64,000 bases of DNA from Acidobacteriota bacterium (GTDB taxonomy: Bacteria > Acidobacteriota > Thermoanaerobaculia > Multivoradales > Multivoraceae), in NCBI GenBank assembly GCA_026707545.1, contig JAPOWR010000002.1, positions 124,001-188,000 on the forward strand. The letters are read 5' to 3'. Position 1 is the first letter of the stretch. Each line of letters starts with the position of its first letter. This document shows positions 17,645 through 24,626 of the stretch, one piece after another. Both the position numbers and the translations under genes were made by a program. The notes under the pieces are model-generated. The model was not told the origin of the DNA. It saw only the letters and a program-made list of their open reading frames with translations, and ran no database searches.

Positions 17645-18370
17645 ATGACAGCCGCCGCTTCCGAGCCGGCCTACCGCCGCATCCTGCTCAAGCTGTCGGG
17701 GGAAGCCCTGATGGGCGACAAGCCGTTCGGCATCGATGAGGCCGTGGTGGCCAGGATTGCCGGTCAGATCCGGGATGTCTTCGAGCTTGGCGTGGAGATC
17801 GGCATCGTCGTCGGAGGGGGCAACGTGATCCGGGGCCTGGCCGCGAGCCATCGCGGCGTCGAGCGGGCGACGGGCGACTACATGGGCATGCTGGCGACGG
17901 TGATCAACAGTCTGGCGATGCAGGACGCGTTGGAGAAGACCGACGTTCCGACCCGGGTGCAGACGGCGCTGGAAATGAAGAGCGTCGCCGAGCCGTTCAT
18001 TCGTCGCCGGGCGATCCGGCACTTGGAGAAGGGTCGCGTCGTGATCTTCGGCGCCGGCACCGGCAACCCATACCTGACGACGGACACCGCCGCGGCGCTC
18101 CGCGCCAATGAGATCCAGGCCGAGATTCTGCTCAAGGCAACCCAGGTCGATGGCGTCTATAGCGCCGACCCGCGCCGGGACGCCGGGGCGAAGCGCCTGC
18201 CCGAAGTGACCTATCAGGAGGTCCTGGAACGCAACCTGGGCATCATGGACGCGGCCGCGATCAGCCTGTGCCGTGAGAACGACCTGCCGATCGCCGTGTT
18301 CGACCTGGGCACCCCGGGCAACATCCGGCGTGTGGTTCTGGGCGAGAGGGTCGGTTCGCTGGTCACGTGA
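17645..18370 (+). CDS. pyrH: Uridylate kinase (UMP kinase)
   Basis: This hexameric amino-acid-kinase-fold enzyme makes UDP from UMP for pyrimidine nucleotide supply. The 241 residues include [26 protein letters not shown], the signature [20 protein letters not shown] and [17 protein letters not shown]. It follows tsf by 7 bp and precedes frr, the conserved rpsB-tsf-pyrH-frr order. Confidence 0.96.
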   Translation: MTAAASEPAYRRILLKLSGEALMGDKPFGIDEAVVARIAGQIRDVFELGVEIGIVVGGGNVIRGLAASHRGVERATGDYMGMLATVINSLAMQDALEKTDVPTRVQTALEMKSVAEPFIRRRAIRHLEKGRVVIFGAGTGNPYLTTDTAAALRANEIQAEILLKATQVDGVYSADPRRDAGAKRLPEVTYQEVLERNLGIMDAAAISLCRENDLPIAVFDLGTPGNIRRVVLGERVGSLVT

Positions 18371-18437
18371 GGGAACTCACGCTGTAGCGTTCAGCGGCGC
18401 AAGCTCCTAGAATCCGCCGTCTGGGGAGGCTGAGGTC

Positions 18438-18992
18438 ATGCAGGAGCTTTTCTTGGAGATCGAGCTCAAGATGAGGGATGGCGTCGACCACCTTCACGAG
18501 GAGCTGAAGACGCTACGGACCGGTCGGGCGTCGACGGCGCTGCTCGATGGAGTGACGGTCGAGTACTACGGTACGCCGACGCCGCTCAATCAGCTAGCCA
18601 GCCTGTCCGTCGCCGACGCCACCCTGCTCGTGGCGCAGCCGTTCGACCCGACCCAGATCGCGGCGATCGAACGCGCGATCCTGGTGGCCGACCTGGGCCT
18701 GAATCCCTCCAACGACGGCAGGATCGTTCGCATCCCGGTACCTCCGCTCACGCAGGAGCGGCGCCAGGAAATGGTGAAGCGCGCCCACGAGATTGCCGAG
18801 CGCTTCCGCAACTCGGTGCGGGGTGTCCGGCGTGAGGGCAACGACCGCCTGAAACAGATGGAGAAGGCCAAGGAGATCTCTCAGGACGACGAGCGGCGAG
18901 GCTTCGACGAGATGCAGAAGCTCCATGACCACTACATCGGTCTGGTGAACCAGGCTCTGGCGAACAAGGAGAAGGACATCCTCGAGGTATAG
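18438..18992 (+). CDS. frr: Ribosome recycling factor
   Basis: RRF splits post-termination ribosomes together with EF-G. The 184-residue protein has the two-domain signature LRTGRASTALLDGVTVEYYG, PLNQLASLSV, the RIPVPPLTQERRQEMVK segment and the coiled C-terminal VRREGNDRLKQMEKAKEISQ. A GGGGAGG sequence upstream supports the ATG. A perfect G+C inverted repeat (19002-19020) follows before ispDF. Confidence 0.96.
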   Translation: MQELFLEIELKMRDGVDHLHEELKTLRTGRASTALLDGVTVEYYGTPTPLNQLASLSVADATLLVAQPFDPTQIAAIERAILVADLGLNPSNDGRIVRIPVPPLTQERRQEMVKRAHEIAERFRNSVRGVRREGNDRLKQMEKAKEISQDDERRGFDEMQKLHDHYIGLVNQALANKEKDILEV

Positions 18993-19001
18993 CCGTCACC
19001 G

Positions 19002-19020
19002 CCGGCGCCGACGGCGCCGG
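19002..19020. repeat. Perfect 9-bp inverted repeat between frr and ispDF
   Basis: CCGGCGCCG and CGGCGCCGG flank a single A. The sequence can form a very stable short hairpin but has no following T-run, so it is at best an attenuator or a Rho-independent-like pause between the translation genes and ispDF. Confidence 0.45.
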
Positions 19021-19045
19021 GACCGGTCCGCCTTCGAGGAGTACC

Positions 19046-20239
19046 GTGACCATCCACGCCATCGTCCCTGCTGCCGGAGAGGGCAGACGGTTCGGTGGCG
19101 GTCGGCCGAAGCAGTTCTCGCTGCTCCTCGACCGTCCGGTACTGGCGTGGACGGTCGAGCGGGTTGCCTCCGTCCCCATGGTCGACCGCGTGGTCGTGGC
19201 GGCCCCGGCCGGGAAAGTTCGCGAGACGCAGGAGATGCTGGCGGCGGAAGTCACGTCACGGCCAGGTCTCGACGTCACCGCAGTGGAGGGGGGCGCGCGC
19301 CGGCAGGACTCCGTCGCCGCCGCGCTCGCGGCGGCGGCCGCGGATCCGTCCGACTGGGTTGCCGTTCACGACGGCGCGCGGCCCTGTCTGAGCGCGCCGG
19401 ACCTCGAGGCCGTCGTCCGGGCGGCGGCGGAGAGCGGCGGGGCCGGTGCGGTCCTCGGACGCCCGGTCAGCGACACTCTGAAGACCGTCACGGCCGGCCG
19501 GCTCGGTGCGACGGTCGATCGGGCCAGCCTCTTTCGGGCCGAGACCCCCCAGGTCTTTCGCGCCGCGGCTCTGGCGGCCGCGCTCGACCGGGCGGCCGCG
19601 CAGGAAACCGAGGTGAGCGACGAGAGCAGCCTCTTCGAGCCCGGTTCGGTCGCCGCCGTCGTGGCGTCCCGGCCCAACCCGAAGCTCACCGACCCCTCGG
19701 ATCGCGCCACGATCGAGGCGTTGCTGCGGTCGCGGCGGAAGGCTGACGAGGTCGTCGCCAGGGCCGTCGGCCACGGCTACGACGTCCACCGGCTGCGGCC
19801 GGGGCGGCCCCTGATCCTCGGTGGGCAGCGGATTCCGCACGAACTCGGTCTCGACGGTCACAGCGATGCGGACGTCGTGCTCCATGCGATCGGCGACGCG
19901 CTGCTCGGCGCTGCGGGGCTCGGCGATCTGGGAGTCCACTTTCCGCCGTCGGACGATGCCTGGCGCGGGGCCGACAGCTCGGACCTGCTGCGCCGGATCG
20001 TGGGTCGGGTGCGGGAGAACGGGTTCGAGGTCAGGAACTGCGACGTGACGCTGGTCGCCGAGCGGCCGCGCATGGCGCCCTACCGCGCGGCGATCGAGGA
20101 CCACGTCGCGCGGCTGCTCGGGCTGGACGCCGGGCGAATGAACTTCAAGGCGACGACCCATGAGGGACTCGGACCCCTGGGGCGAGGCGAGGGCATGGCG
20201 GCCGAGGCCGTCGTGCTGCTCGAACGGCGGCTCAGATGA
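19046..20239 (+). CDS. ispDF: Bifunctional IspD/IspF (MEP pathway)
   Basis: The fusion carries CDP-methylerythritol synthase and MEcPP synthase for isoprenoid precursors. IspD (about 1-225) shows IVPAAGEGRRFGGGRPKQF, VAVHDGARPCLS and DTLKTV, and ends VSDESSLFE...NPKLTDPSD. IspF (about 230-397) shows GHGYDVHRL, GLDGHSDADVVLHAIGDALLG and the MNFKATTHEGLGPLGRGEG end, including the zinc-binding DVH motif. The start is GTG preceded by GAGGAG. The stop overlaps the rlmB start as ATGA. The middle enzyme, IspE, is not in the window. Confidence 0.94.
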   Translation: MTIHAIVPAAGEGRRFGGGRPKQFSLLLDRPVLAWTVERVASVPMVDRVVVAAPAGKVRETQEMLAAEVTSRPGLDVTAVEGGARRQDSVAAALAAAAADPSDWVAVHDGARPCLSAPDLEAVVRAAAESGGAGAVLGRPVSDTLKTVTAGRLGATVDRASLFRAETPQVFRAAALAAALDRAAAQETEVSDESSLFEPGSVAAVVASRPNPKLTDPSDRATIEALLRSRRKADEVVARAVGHGYDVHRLRPGRPLILGGQRIPHELGLDGHSDADVVLHAIGDALLGAAGLGDLGVHFPPSDDAWRGADSSDLLRRIVGRVRENGFEVRNCDVTLVAERPRMAPYRAAIEDHVARLLGLDAGRMNFKATTHEGLGPLGRGEGMAAEAVVLLERRLR

Positions 20240-21021
20240 GCGGGCCGGAAGGTCGTGGGCCTTCTCGCGAGTCCGTCGCCCGCTGGCGGCTCGGCTTCCA
20301 GCCGGTTCGCGAGGTTCTACGCAGCCACCCGCACGACGTCGTCGAAGTCGTTATCGGGAGGACGCCGGGGGAGCGGCGGCGGACGATCGAGGATCTCTGC
20401 GCGAGGCACGGCGTGCCGGTTCGAAGCGTCAGCGGCTCCGACCTGCGGTCACGGCTCGGGGCCGTGGGGGTCGACCAGGCGGCGGCGCGCGGCTTCGCGG
20501 CCTGCCTGGCGCCCCGGAAGCGAGGTGGAACGCCGCTCGCTCCGGCCGACCCGGAACTCCTGGTGCTGGTCGAGGACGTTCAGGATCCGCGGAACCTGGG
20601 CGCCCTGCTACGGGTGTGCGAGGGTGCCGGCGTCGGTCGCGTCCTGATCCGCGATCGCGGTTCGGCGCCGCTCTCGGCGGCAGTGGCCGGTACCGCGGCG
20701 GGCGCGGTCGATTGGCTGGATGTCGAGCGGATCGTGAACAGCGCCCGGGAGATCGAGCGGCTCAAGCGGGACGGCTTCTGGGTGTATGGCGCCGATGCCG
20801 GCGGCGTCTCTCCGTGGACCGTCGACCTGAGCGGCCCGATCGTGCTCTGCATCGGCGGCGAAGCCCGCGGTTTGCGCCGCCGGACGAAGAGTCTCTGCGA
20901 TGGCCTTCTCGGCCTGCCGATGCGGGGCCATGTAGAGTCCCTGAACCTCTCCACGGCCGCGGCGGCGCTGCTCTACGAGGCGGTGCGCCAGCGTCTTGTC
21001 AGGCCGGAGGGCCTGGCGTAG
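20236..21021 (+). CDS. rlmB: TrmH/SpoU-family rRNA 2'-O-methyltransferase (RlmB-like)
   Basis: This SPOUT enzyme transfers methyl from SAM to ribose 2'-OH, in RlmB at G2251 of 23S rRNA. The N-terminal substrate-binding domain (GFQPVREVLRSHPHDVVEVVI) precedes the knotted domain. That domain has LVLVEDVQDPRNLGALLRVCE, VLCIGGEARGLRRRTKSLCD and the C-terminal VESLNLSTAAAALLYEAVRQ. The 261 residues match the family. It starts inside the ispDF stop (ATGA), indicating coupling. RlmB is favoured because of the overall size and N-terminal domain, but TrmH-group paralogues are hard to tell apart. Confidence 0.85.
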   Translation: MSGPEGRGPSRESVARWRLGFQPVREVLRSHPHDVVEVVIGRTPGERRRTIEDLCARHGVPVRSVSGSDLRSRLGAVGVDQAAARGFAACLAPRKRGGTPLAPADPELLVLVEDVQDPRNLGALLRVCEGAGVGRVLIRDRGSAPLSAAVAGTAAGAVDWLDVERIVNSAREIERLKRDGFWVYGADAGGVSPWTVDLSGPIVLCIGGEARGLRRRTKSLCDGLLGLPMRGHVESLNLSTAAAALLYEAVRQRLVRPEGLA

Positions 21022-21062
21022 ACTCCGGCGTCGCCGTGGCGCCAAGCGCCTCGCAAGCGAGG

Positions 21063-21137
21063 GCCGGCATAGCTCAGTGGTAGAGCAACTGCCTTGTAAG
21101 CAGTAGGTCCTCGGTTCGAATCCGGGTGCCGGCTCCA
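21063..21137 (+). tRNA. tRNA-Thr (anticodon TGT)
   Basis: This 75-base tRNA has acceptor GCCGGCA pairing with TGCCGGC, anticodon loop CTTGTAA, and T-arm GGTTCGAATCC. CCA is encoded. It opens a Thr-Tyr-Gly cluster 41 bp after rlmB. Confidence 0.95.
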
Positions 21138-21150
21138 TGGGGAAGTTGCC

Positions 21151-21237
21151 GGAGGCGTGGCCGAGCGGTCAAAGGCAACAGACTGTAAATCTGTCGGGCA
21201 AAGCCCTACGGTGGTTCGAATCCATCCGCCTCCACCA
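21151..21237 (+). tRNA. tRNA-Tyr (anticodon GTA)
   Basis: This 87-base class II tRNA has acceptor GGAGGCG pairing with CGCCTCC, anticodon loop CTGTAAA, a long variable arm and encoded CCA. Tyr identity follows from the GTA anticodon and the long variable arm. Confidence 0.95.
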
Positions 21238-21257
21238 CTTCCTCCCCTCGCGGGTGC

Positions 21258-21332
21258 GCGGGAGTAACTCAGGGGTAGAGTCACAGCCTTCCAAGCTGTT
21301 GGTCGCGGGTTCGAATCCCGTCTCCCGCTCCA
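21258..21332 (+). tRNA. tRNA-Gly (anticodon TCC)
   Basis: This 75-base tRNA has acceptor GCGGGAG pairing with CTCCCGC, anticodon loop CTTCCAA and encoded CCA. Its T-arm and acceptor 3' segment are repeated downstream once inverted (21357-21373) and once direct (21467-21482), suggesting use as an integration site. Confidence 0.95.
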
Positions 21333-21373
21333 CGCCGCGCGGAGCGCCGGCGTGGTGCGGGAGACGGGAATCG
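21312..21373. repeat. Long imperfect hairpin formed by the tRNA-Gly 3' end and an inverted copy
   Basis: Bases 21312-21328 (tRNA-Gly T-arm and acceptor) pair with 21357-21373, 16 of 17 positions. After one T-T mismatch, CCACGCCG (21330-21337) pairs with CGGCGTGG (21348-21355), leaving a 10-base loop. No T-run follows. It could act in tRNA 3' processing or termination, or be a remnant of recombination at the tRNA gene. Confidence 0.7.
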
Positions 21374-21377
21374 GCGT

Positions 21378-21400
21378 GCATCGCTCGCTGCGAGCGATGC
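21378..21400. repeat. Perfect 10-bp stem-loop downstream of tRNA-Gly
   Basis: GCATCGCTCG and CGAGCGATGC flank CTG. This is a second, independent hairpin in the tRNA-Gly downstream region and may belong to the same repeat-rich element. No T-run follows. Confidence 0.6.
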
Positions 21401-21466
21401 GGGCCAGCGAATCCGTTATGCGTGCTCAGGACGCGCGGAGCGCGCGAGGAAACGCGTCTCGGCTAG

Positions 21467-21482
21467 CGAATCCCGTCTCCCG
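21467..21482 (+). repeat. Direct repeat of the tRNA-Gly 3' end (att-like)
   Basis: The 16-base CGAATCCCGTCTCCCG is identical to tRNA-Gly bases 21312-21327 and lies 155 bp downstream. An 11-base GCGCGGAGCGC is also shared between 21337-21347 and 21433-21443. Such duplication of a tRNA 3' end is what site-specific integrases leave behind. No integrase gene is seen. Confidence 0.55.
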
Positions 21483-21587
21483 TTGCTGACGCCGTAGCAC
21501 CGCCGGCTGTCGGTGAGTGTCGGTGCGCCGGCCTTCTGGCCGGCAACGCTCTGGCTGGGCGGCTGGTCGCGTGCGAGGATGCTGTCG

Positions 21588-22922
21588 ATGCCAACTGGAA
21601 GTCTCCCGGGCAGGTTCGTCGCCTTCGCTTCGCTTCTTGCCGTCGCGTCGCCGATCGCTGCCCAGTCGGGCCTTGCTGGACCTCAATCCTCCATCCATGT
21701 GTACCAGCACGACGACAATGACTTCGAGCGCTACATCTACCTTCGCGACCCTGAAACGGGCCGCTTGCCCTACCAGACGGAGTTCGCCCAGCGGTTCCGG
21801 TTGCCGCGAGGAGGGACGGTCCGGTACGTCGAGGTGTGCGTCCAGAAGCCGCGGGACGCGCTGCCCGAGGACGACTTGCTGGTCTACATCGTGAGGATCT
21901 ACTCGGACGGCGGGAACGTGCCCGGCGAAACCGTCCTAAACGACGTCGCTCAGTTCAGTTGGATGACTCACGTTCCGGCTGGCTACCGCGTCTGTCACAA
22001 AGTGCCGGTTGGCGTGGGGCCATCCTCTCCAAGTGGCTTCAAAGTGAACGCCGGCCCGGTGTGGGTCGGCCTTGCGTGGGGGGACGATCCGGCCGTTGAA
22101 CAGAACCTTCAGGAACTCGCGGTTGACGAGGACAACTCCGGTGGACGGCGTGCGTTTCGCGTAATCCACGACGAAGGAGGTGATTGGGAAGCTTGGCAAG
22201 CCGACACGGATTCAGGGGCTTACGCCATTCGCGTGGCGGTCGAACACTCCGACCCCGAGCCAGAGCCCGACCCCGATCCACCGCCGCTCCAGGCCGGATT
22301 CGAAGTGGACGGCGCGGCGTGCGACGCCGAACTGTGCCGGGTCGTGACCGGTGAGGCCGTGCGCCTGGTGGACACGAGTACCGGAACGGTGCGTTCGAGG
22401 ACCTGGGAGTTCGGTGACGGAACCACGTCGCGGTTGCCGACGGTAGAGCAGTCCTGGTCGACGCCGGGCTTCTTCGAGGTGACGCTGTCGGTGAGCAACG
22501 CGACGGCGGTGTCGACGGCGTCCCGGAAGTTCCTGGTGGAGGCTGCGGAGCCGCGGGGTACATGCGCGGCGGACGCGGAGACGCGGTGTTTACACGATTC
22601 GCGGTACGCGGTGACCGTGGAGTGGCGGAAGTCGGATGGCGAGACGGGTGCGGGCCGCGTGGTGCACGAGGGAACAAACGACTCGGGTCTGTTCTCGTTC
22701 TTCAGCCGGGAGAACTGGGAAGTGCTGATCAAGGTGCTCGACGGCTGCGCGGTGAACGGCCATGTGTGGGTGTACGGCGCCTCGACGACCGACCTCGGCT
22801 ATGTGCTCCGGGTCACCGACACGGTGACCGGAAGGGTCAGGGAGTACCGGAACAATCCGGGGCTGCCGGCTCCCGGGATCACCGACACGACGGCGTTCGA
22901 GGACAGTTGCAAAGCCATGTGA
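21588..22922 (+). CDS. Secreted PKD-domain protein with Acidobacteria-type C-terminal domain
   Basis: The function is unknown. A signal peptide (GRFVAFASLLAVASPIAAQS) is followed by a roughly 200-residue domain of unknown type and a Pro/Glu/Asp-rich linker (PEPEPDPDPPP). A PKD domain comes next (EFGDGTTSRLPTVEQSWSTPGFFEVTLSV). The C-terminal ~110 residues have TVEWRKSDGETGAGRVV, VLIKVLDGCAVNGHVWVYGAS and DTVTGRVREYRN. I recall this last domain as recurrent in secreted Thermoanaerobaculia proteins. ATG 21588 is used for GAGG nine bases upstream; ATG 21579 is possible. The first half looks poorer in G+C than the core genes. It is the first gene after the disturbed tRNA-Gly locus. Confidence 0.75.
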   Translation: MPTGSLPGRFVAFASLLAVASPIAAQSGLAGPQSSIHVYQHDDNDFERYIYLRDPETGRLPYQTEFAQRFRLPRGGTVRYVEVCVQKPRDALPEDDLLVYIVRIYSDGGNVPGETVLNDVAQFSWMTHVPAGYRVCHKVPVGVGPSSPSGFKVNAGPVWVGLAWGDDPAVEQNLQELAVDEDNSGGRRAFRVIHDEGGDWEAWQADTDSGAYAIRVAVEHSDPEPEPDPDPPPLQAGFEVDGAACDAELCRVVTGEAVRLVDTSTGTVRSRTWEFGDGTTSRLPTVEQSWSTPGFFEVTLSVSNATAVSTASRKFLVEAAEPRGTCAADAETRCLHDSRYAVTVEWRKSDGETGAGRVVHEGTNDSGLFSFFSRENWEVLIKVLDGCAVNGHVWVYGASTTDLGYVLRVTDTVTGRVREYRNNPGLPAPGITDTTAFEDSCKAM

Positions 22923-22960
22923 GCTGGCGGCGCCAAGCTCTCTCAGGCTCCATGTCTAGC

Positions 22961-22981
22961 GCCAGTCCTCATCTCACTGGC
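22961..22981. terminator. Short hairpin between convergent PKD and RidA genes
   Basis: GCCAGT and ACTGGC flank a nine-base loop midway between two convergent stops. There is no clear T-run on either strand, so a bidirectional terminator role is only plausible. Confidence 0.3.
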
Positions 22982-23006
22982 TGACAACTAGACCGGCGGT
23001 GACCGG

Positions 23007-23477
23007 CTACTCCGCAGCCACCACCGCCGTCGCCTCCACCTCGATCAGTAGCGACGGGAACACCAGCCCCGTCACTCCGACCCAGGTAGCCGCTCGCGGT
23101 GGATCGAGTTGCAGCACCTTGGCCTGGGCGCGGCCGACGGTCTGGACCTTCTCCGGGTCGATGTCCTTGATGAAGACAGTCGTCTTGACGATGTCCTCGG
23201 CGCTCGCGCCGGCCTGTTCGACGCGCTTGACGACGTTGGTGAAGGCAATCTCGGCCTGCTCGGCGAGGGTGGCTGCGGGCGCGTCCGCTCCGTCGGCCAA
23301 ACCGACCTGGCCGGAGATGCGGATCGTGGTGACGCCGTTGGCGGTCGTCTTGGCGATGTGGGAGAAGCCCTGCTGGGTGCCCAGGAACTCAGTCTTCAAG
23401 TCTTGTGCCTCCGCAATACCCGTAGCGAGCAGGAGCAGACCGAGAAAGAAGGCGAGAGGGAGCGGTTGTCTCTTCAT
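23007..23477 (-). CDS. Exported RidA-family (YjgF/UK114) protein
   Basis: RidA proteins hydrolyse reactive enamine or imine intermediates from PLP enzymes, normally in the cytoplasm. This 156-residue member has a clear signal peptide (PLPLAFFLGLLLLATGIAEAQ) and is probably periplasmic. The fold signature is present: ISGQVGLADG, EQAEIAFTNVVKRVEQAGAS, DIVKTTVFIKDI and PPRAATWVGV with the ligand-binding Arg, then LIEVEATAVV with the conserved Glu. AGGAG lies eight bases before the ATG. It diverges from the ThuA gene. Periplasmic RidA-like proteins are known, but their substrates are mostly unassigned. Confidence 0.85.
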   Translation of the reverse strand: MKRQPLPLAFFLGLLLLATGIAEAQDLKTEFLGTQQGFSHIAKTTANGVTTIRISGQVGLADGADAPAATLAEQAEIAFTNVVKRVEQAGASAEDIVKTTVFIKDIDPEKVQTVGRAQAKVLQLDPPRAATWVGVTGLVFPSLLIEVEATAVVAAE

Positions 23478-23581
23478 TCTCGGGCTCCTGGAGTCGTGAC
23501 GGGTGGTCTTGTGAAGTTAGCGGTCGAGCGTTGGGGTGCGTACGATAGCGCGCTGGTACGCTGCCGGCGGAGGTTCCGCTG

Positions 23582-24610
23582 ATGAAGTGTGGTCGTTCGG
23601 TCCTTGGCCTGATGGCGTTGTCCGCCTCGGTGATCATGTTTCTGCCTGCTCCCGGACGCGGCAGTGAGGCCCACTGGGTGACGTACCCGGGCGGCGACGG
23701 TCCAGGCGCCGGCCTCAAGGTCGTCCTGATCGCCGGCGACGAGGAGTACCGCTCCGAGGAAGCGATGCCGATGCTGGGCAAGCTGCTGTCGGTTCGGCAT
23801 GGGTTCGAGTGCACGGTCCTGTTCTCGATCGACGCGGAAACCGGAGCGATCGATCCGGAGGAGCAGACGAACATCCCGGGTCTCGAAGCGCTCAGCGACG
23901 CCGACCTGATGGTGATCGCCACGCGGTTTCGCGAGCTGCCCGACGAGCAGATGAAGCACCTCGTCGACTACGTCGAATCGGGGCGTCCGATCGTGGGCTT
24001 GCGGACGGCTACCCACGCCTTCTCGTACCAGCGGAACCTGGACAGCCCCTACGCGCACTGGAGCTTCCGCAGCGAGTCCTGGCCTGGCGGTTTTGGCCAG
24101 CAGGTGCTCGGCGACACGTGGATCAACCACCACGGTCGTCACGGCCAGGAAAGTACGCGCGGCGTGGTCGCTCAGGGCGCGGCTGACCATCCGATCCTGC
24201 GCGGCGTCGACGACGTCTGGGGACCGACCGACGTCTACGGGCTCAGGAACCTGGGCGACGATGCGAACGTCCTGCTGCTCGGGGCCGTACTCGCCGGCAT
24301 GTCGCCCGACGATCCGCCGGTCGAGGGGGAGAAGAACGACCCGATGGTCCCGATTGCGTGGACCCGGTCCTACACCGGCGCCGGCGGCAAGGCGGCGCGC
24401 GTCTTCACGACGACGATGGGCGCTTCTACGGACTTCGAGAGCGAAGGACTCCGACGCTTGCTCGTGAACGCCGTGTACTGGGGGCTCGGCATGGAGGAGC
24501 GGATCCCGGAGCGCAGCGATGCCCGGGTCGTCGGCGCGTACGAGCCGACCGAGTTCGGCTTCGGCAGCCACGCCGTGGGCGTCATGCCGTCGGTCCACGC
24601 GCTGCCGTAG
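23582..24610 (+). CDS. Secreted ThuA-like domain protein
   Basis: The 342-residue protein has an N-terminal signal sequence (LGLMALSASVIMFLPAPGRG) and a ThuA-like class I glutamine-amidotransferase-fold domain. Landmarks are KVVLIAGDEEYRSEEAMPML, DLMVIATRFRELPDEQM, YVESGRPIVGLRTATHAFSY, INHHGRHGQESTRGV, ADHPILRGVDDVWGPTDVY and FTTTMGASTDFESEGLRRLLVNAVYW. ThuA domains occur in trehalose or other sugar use and in many secreted planctomycete and acidobacterial proteins, usually without a known reaction. GGAGG lies nine bases before the ATG. The oriented neighbours are an exported RidA and an LMF1-like protein. Confidence 0.85.
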   Translation: MKCGRSVLGLMALSASVIMFLPAPGRGSEAHWVTYPGGDGPGAGLKVVLIAGDEEYRSEEAMPMLGKLLSVRHGFECTVLFSIDAETGAIDPEEQTNIPGLEALSDADLMVIATRFRELPDEQMKHLVDYVESGRPIVGLRTATHAFSYQRNLDSPYAHWSFRSESWPGGFGQQVLGDTWINHHGRHGQESTRGVVAQGAADHPILRGVDDVWGPTDVYGLRNLGDDANVLLLGAVLAGMSPDDPPVEGEKNDPMVPIAWTRSYTGAGGKAARVFTTTMGASTDFESEGLRRLLVNAVYWGLGMEERIPERSDARVVGAYEPTEFGFGSHAVGVMPSVHALP

Positions 24611-24626
24611 CGCAACCGAACCGGGC

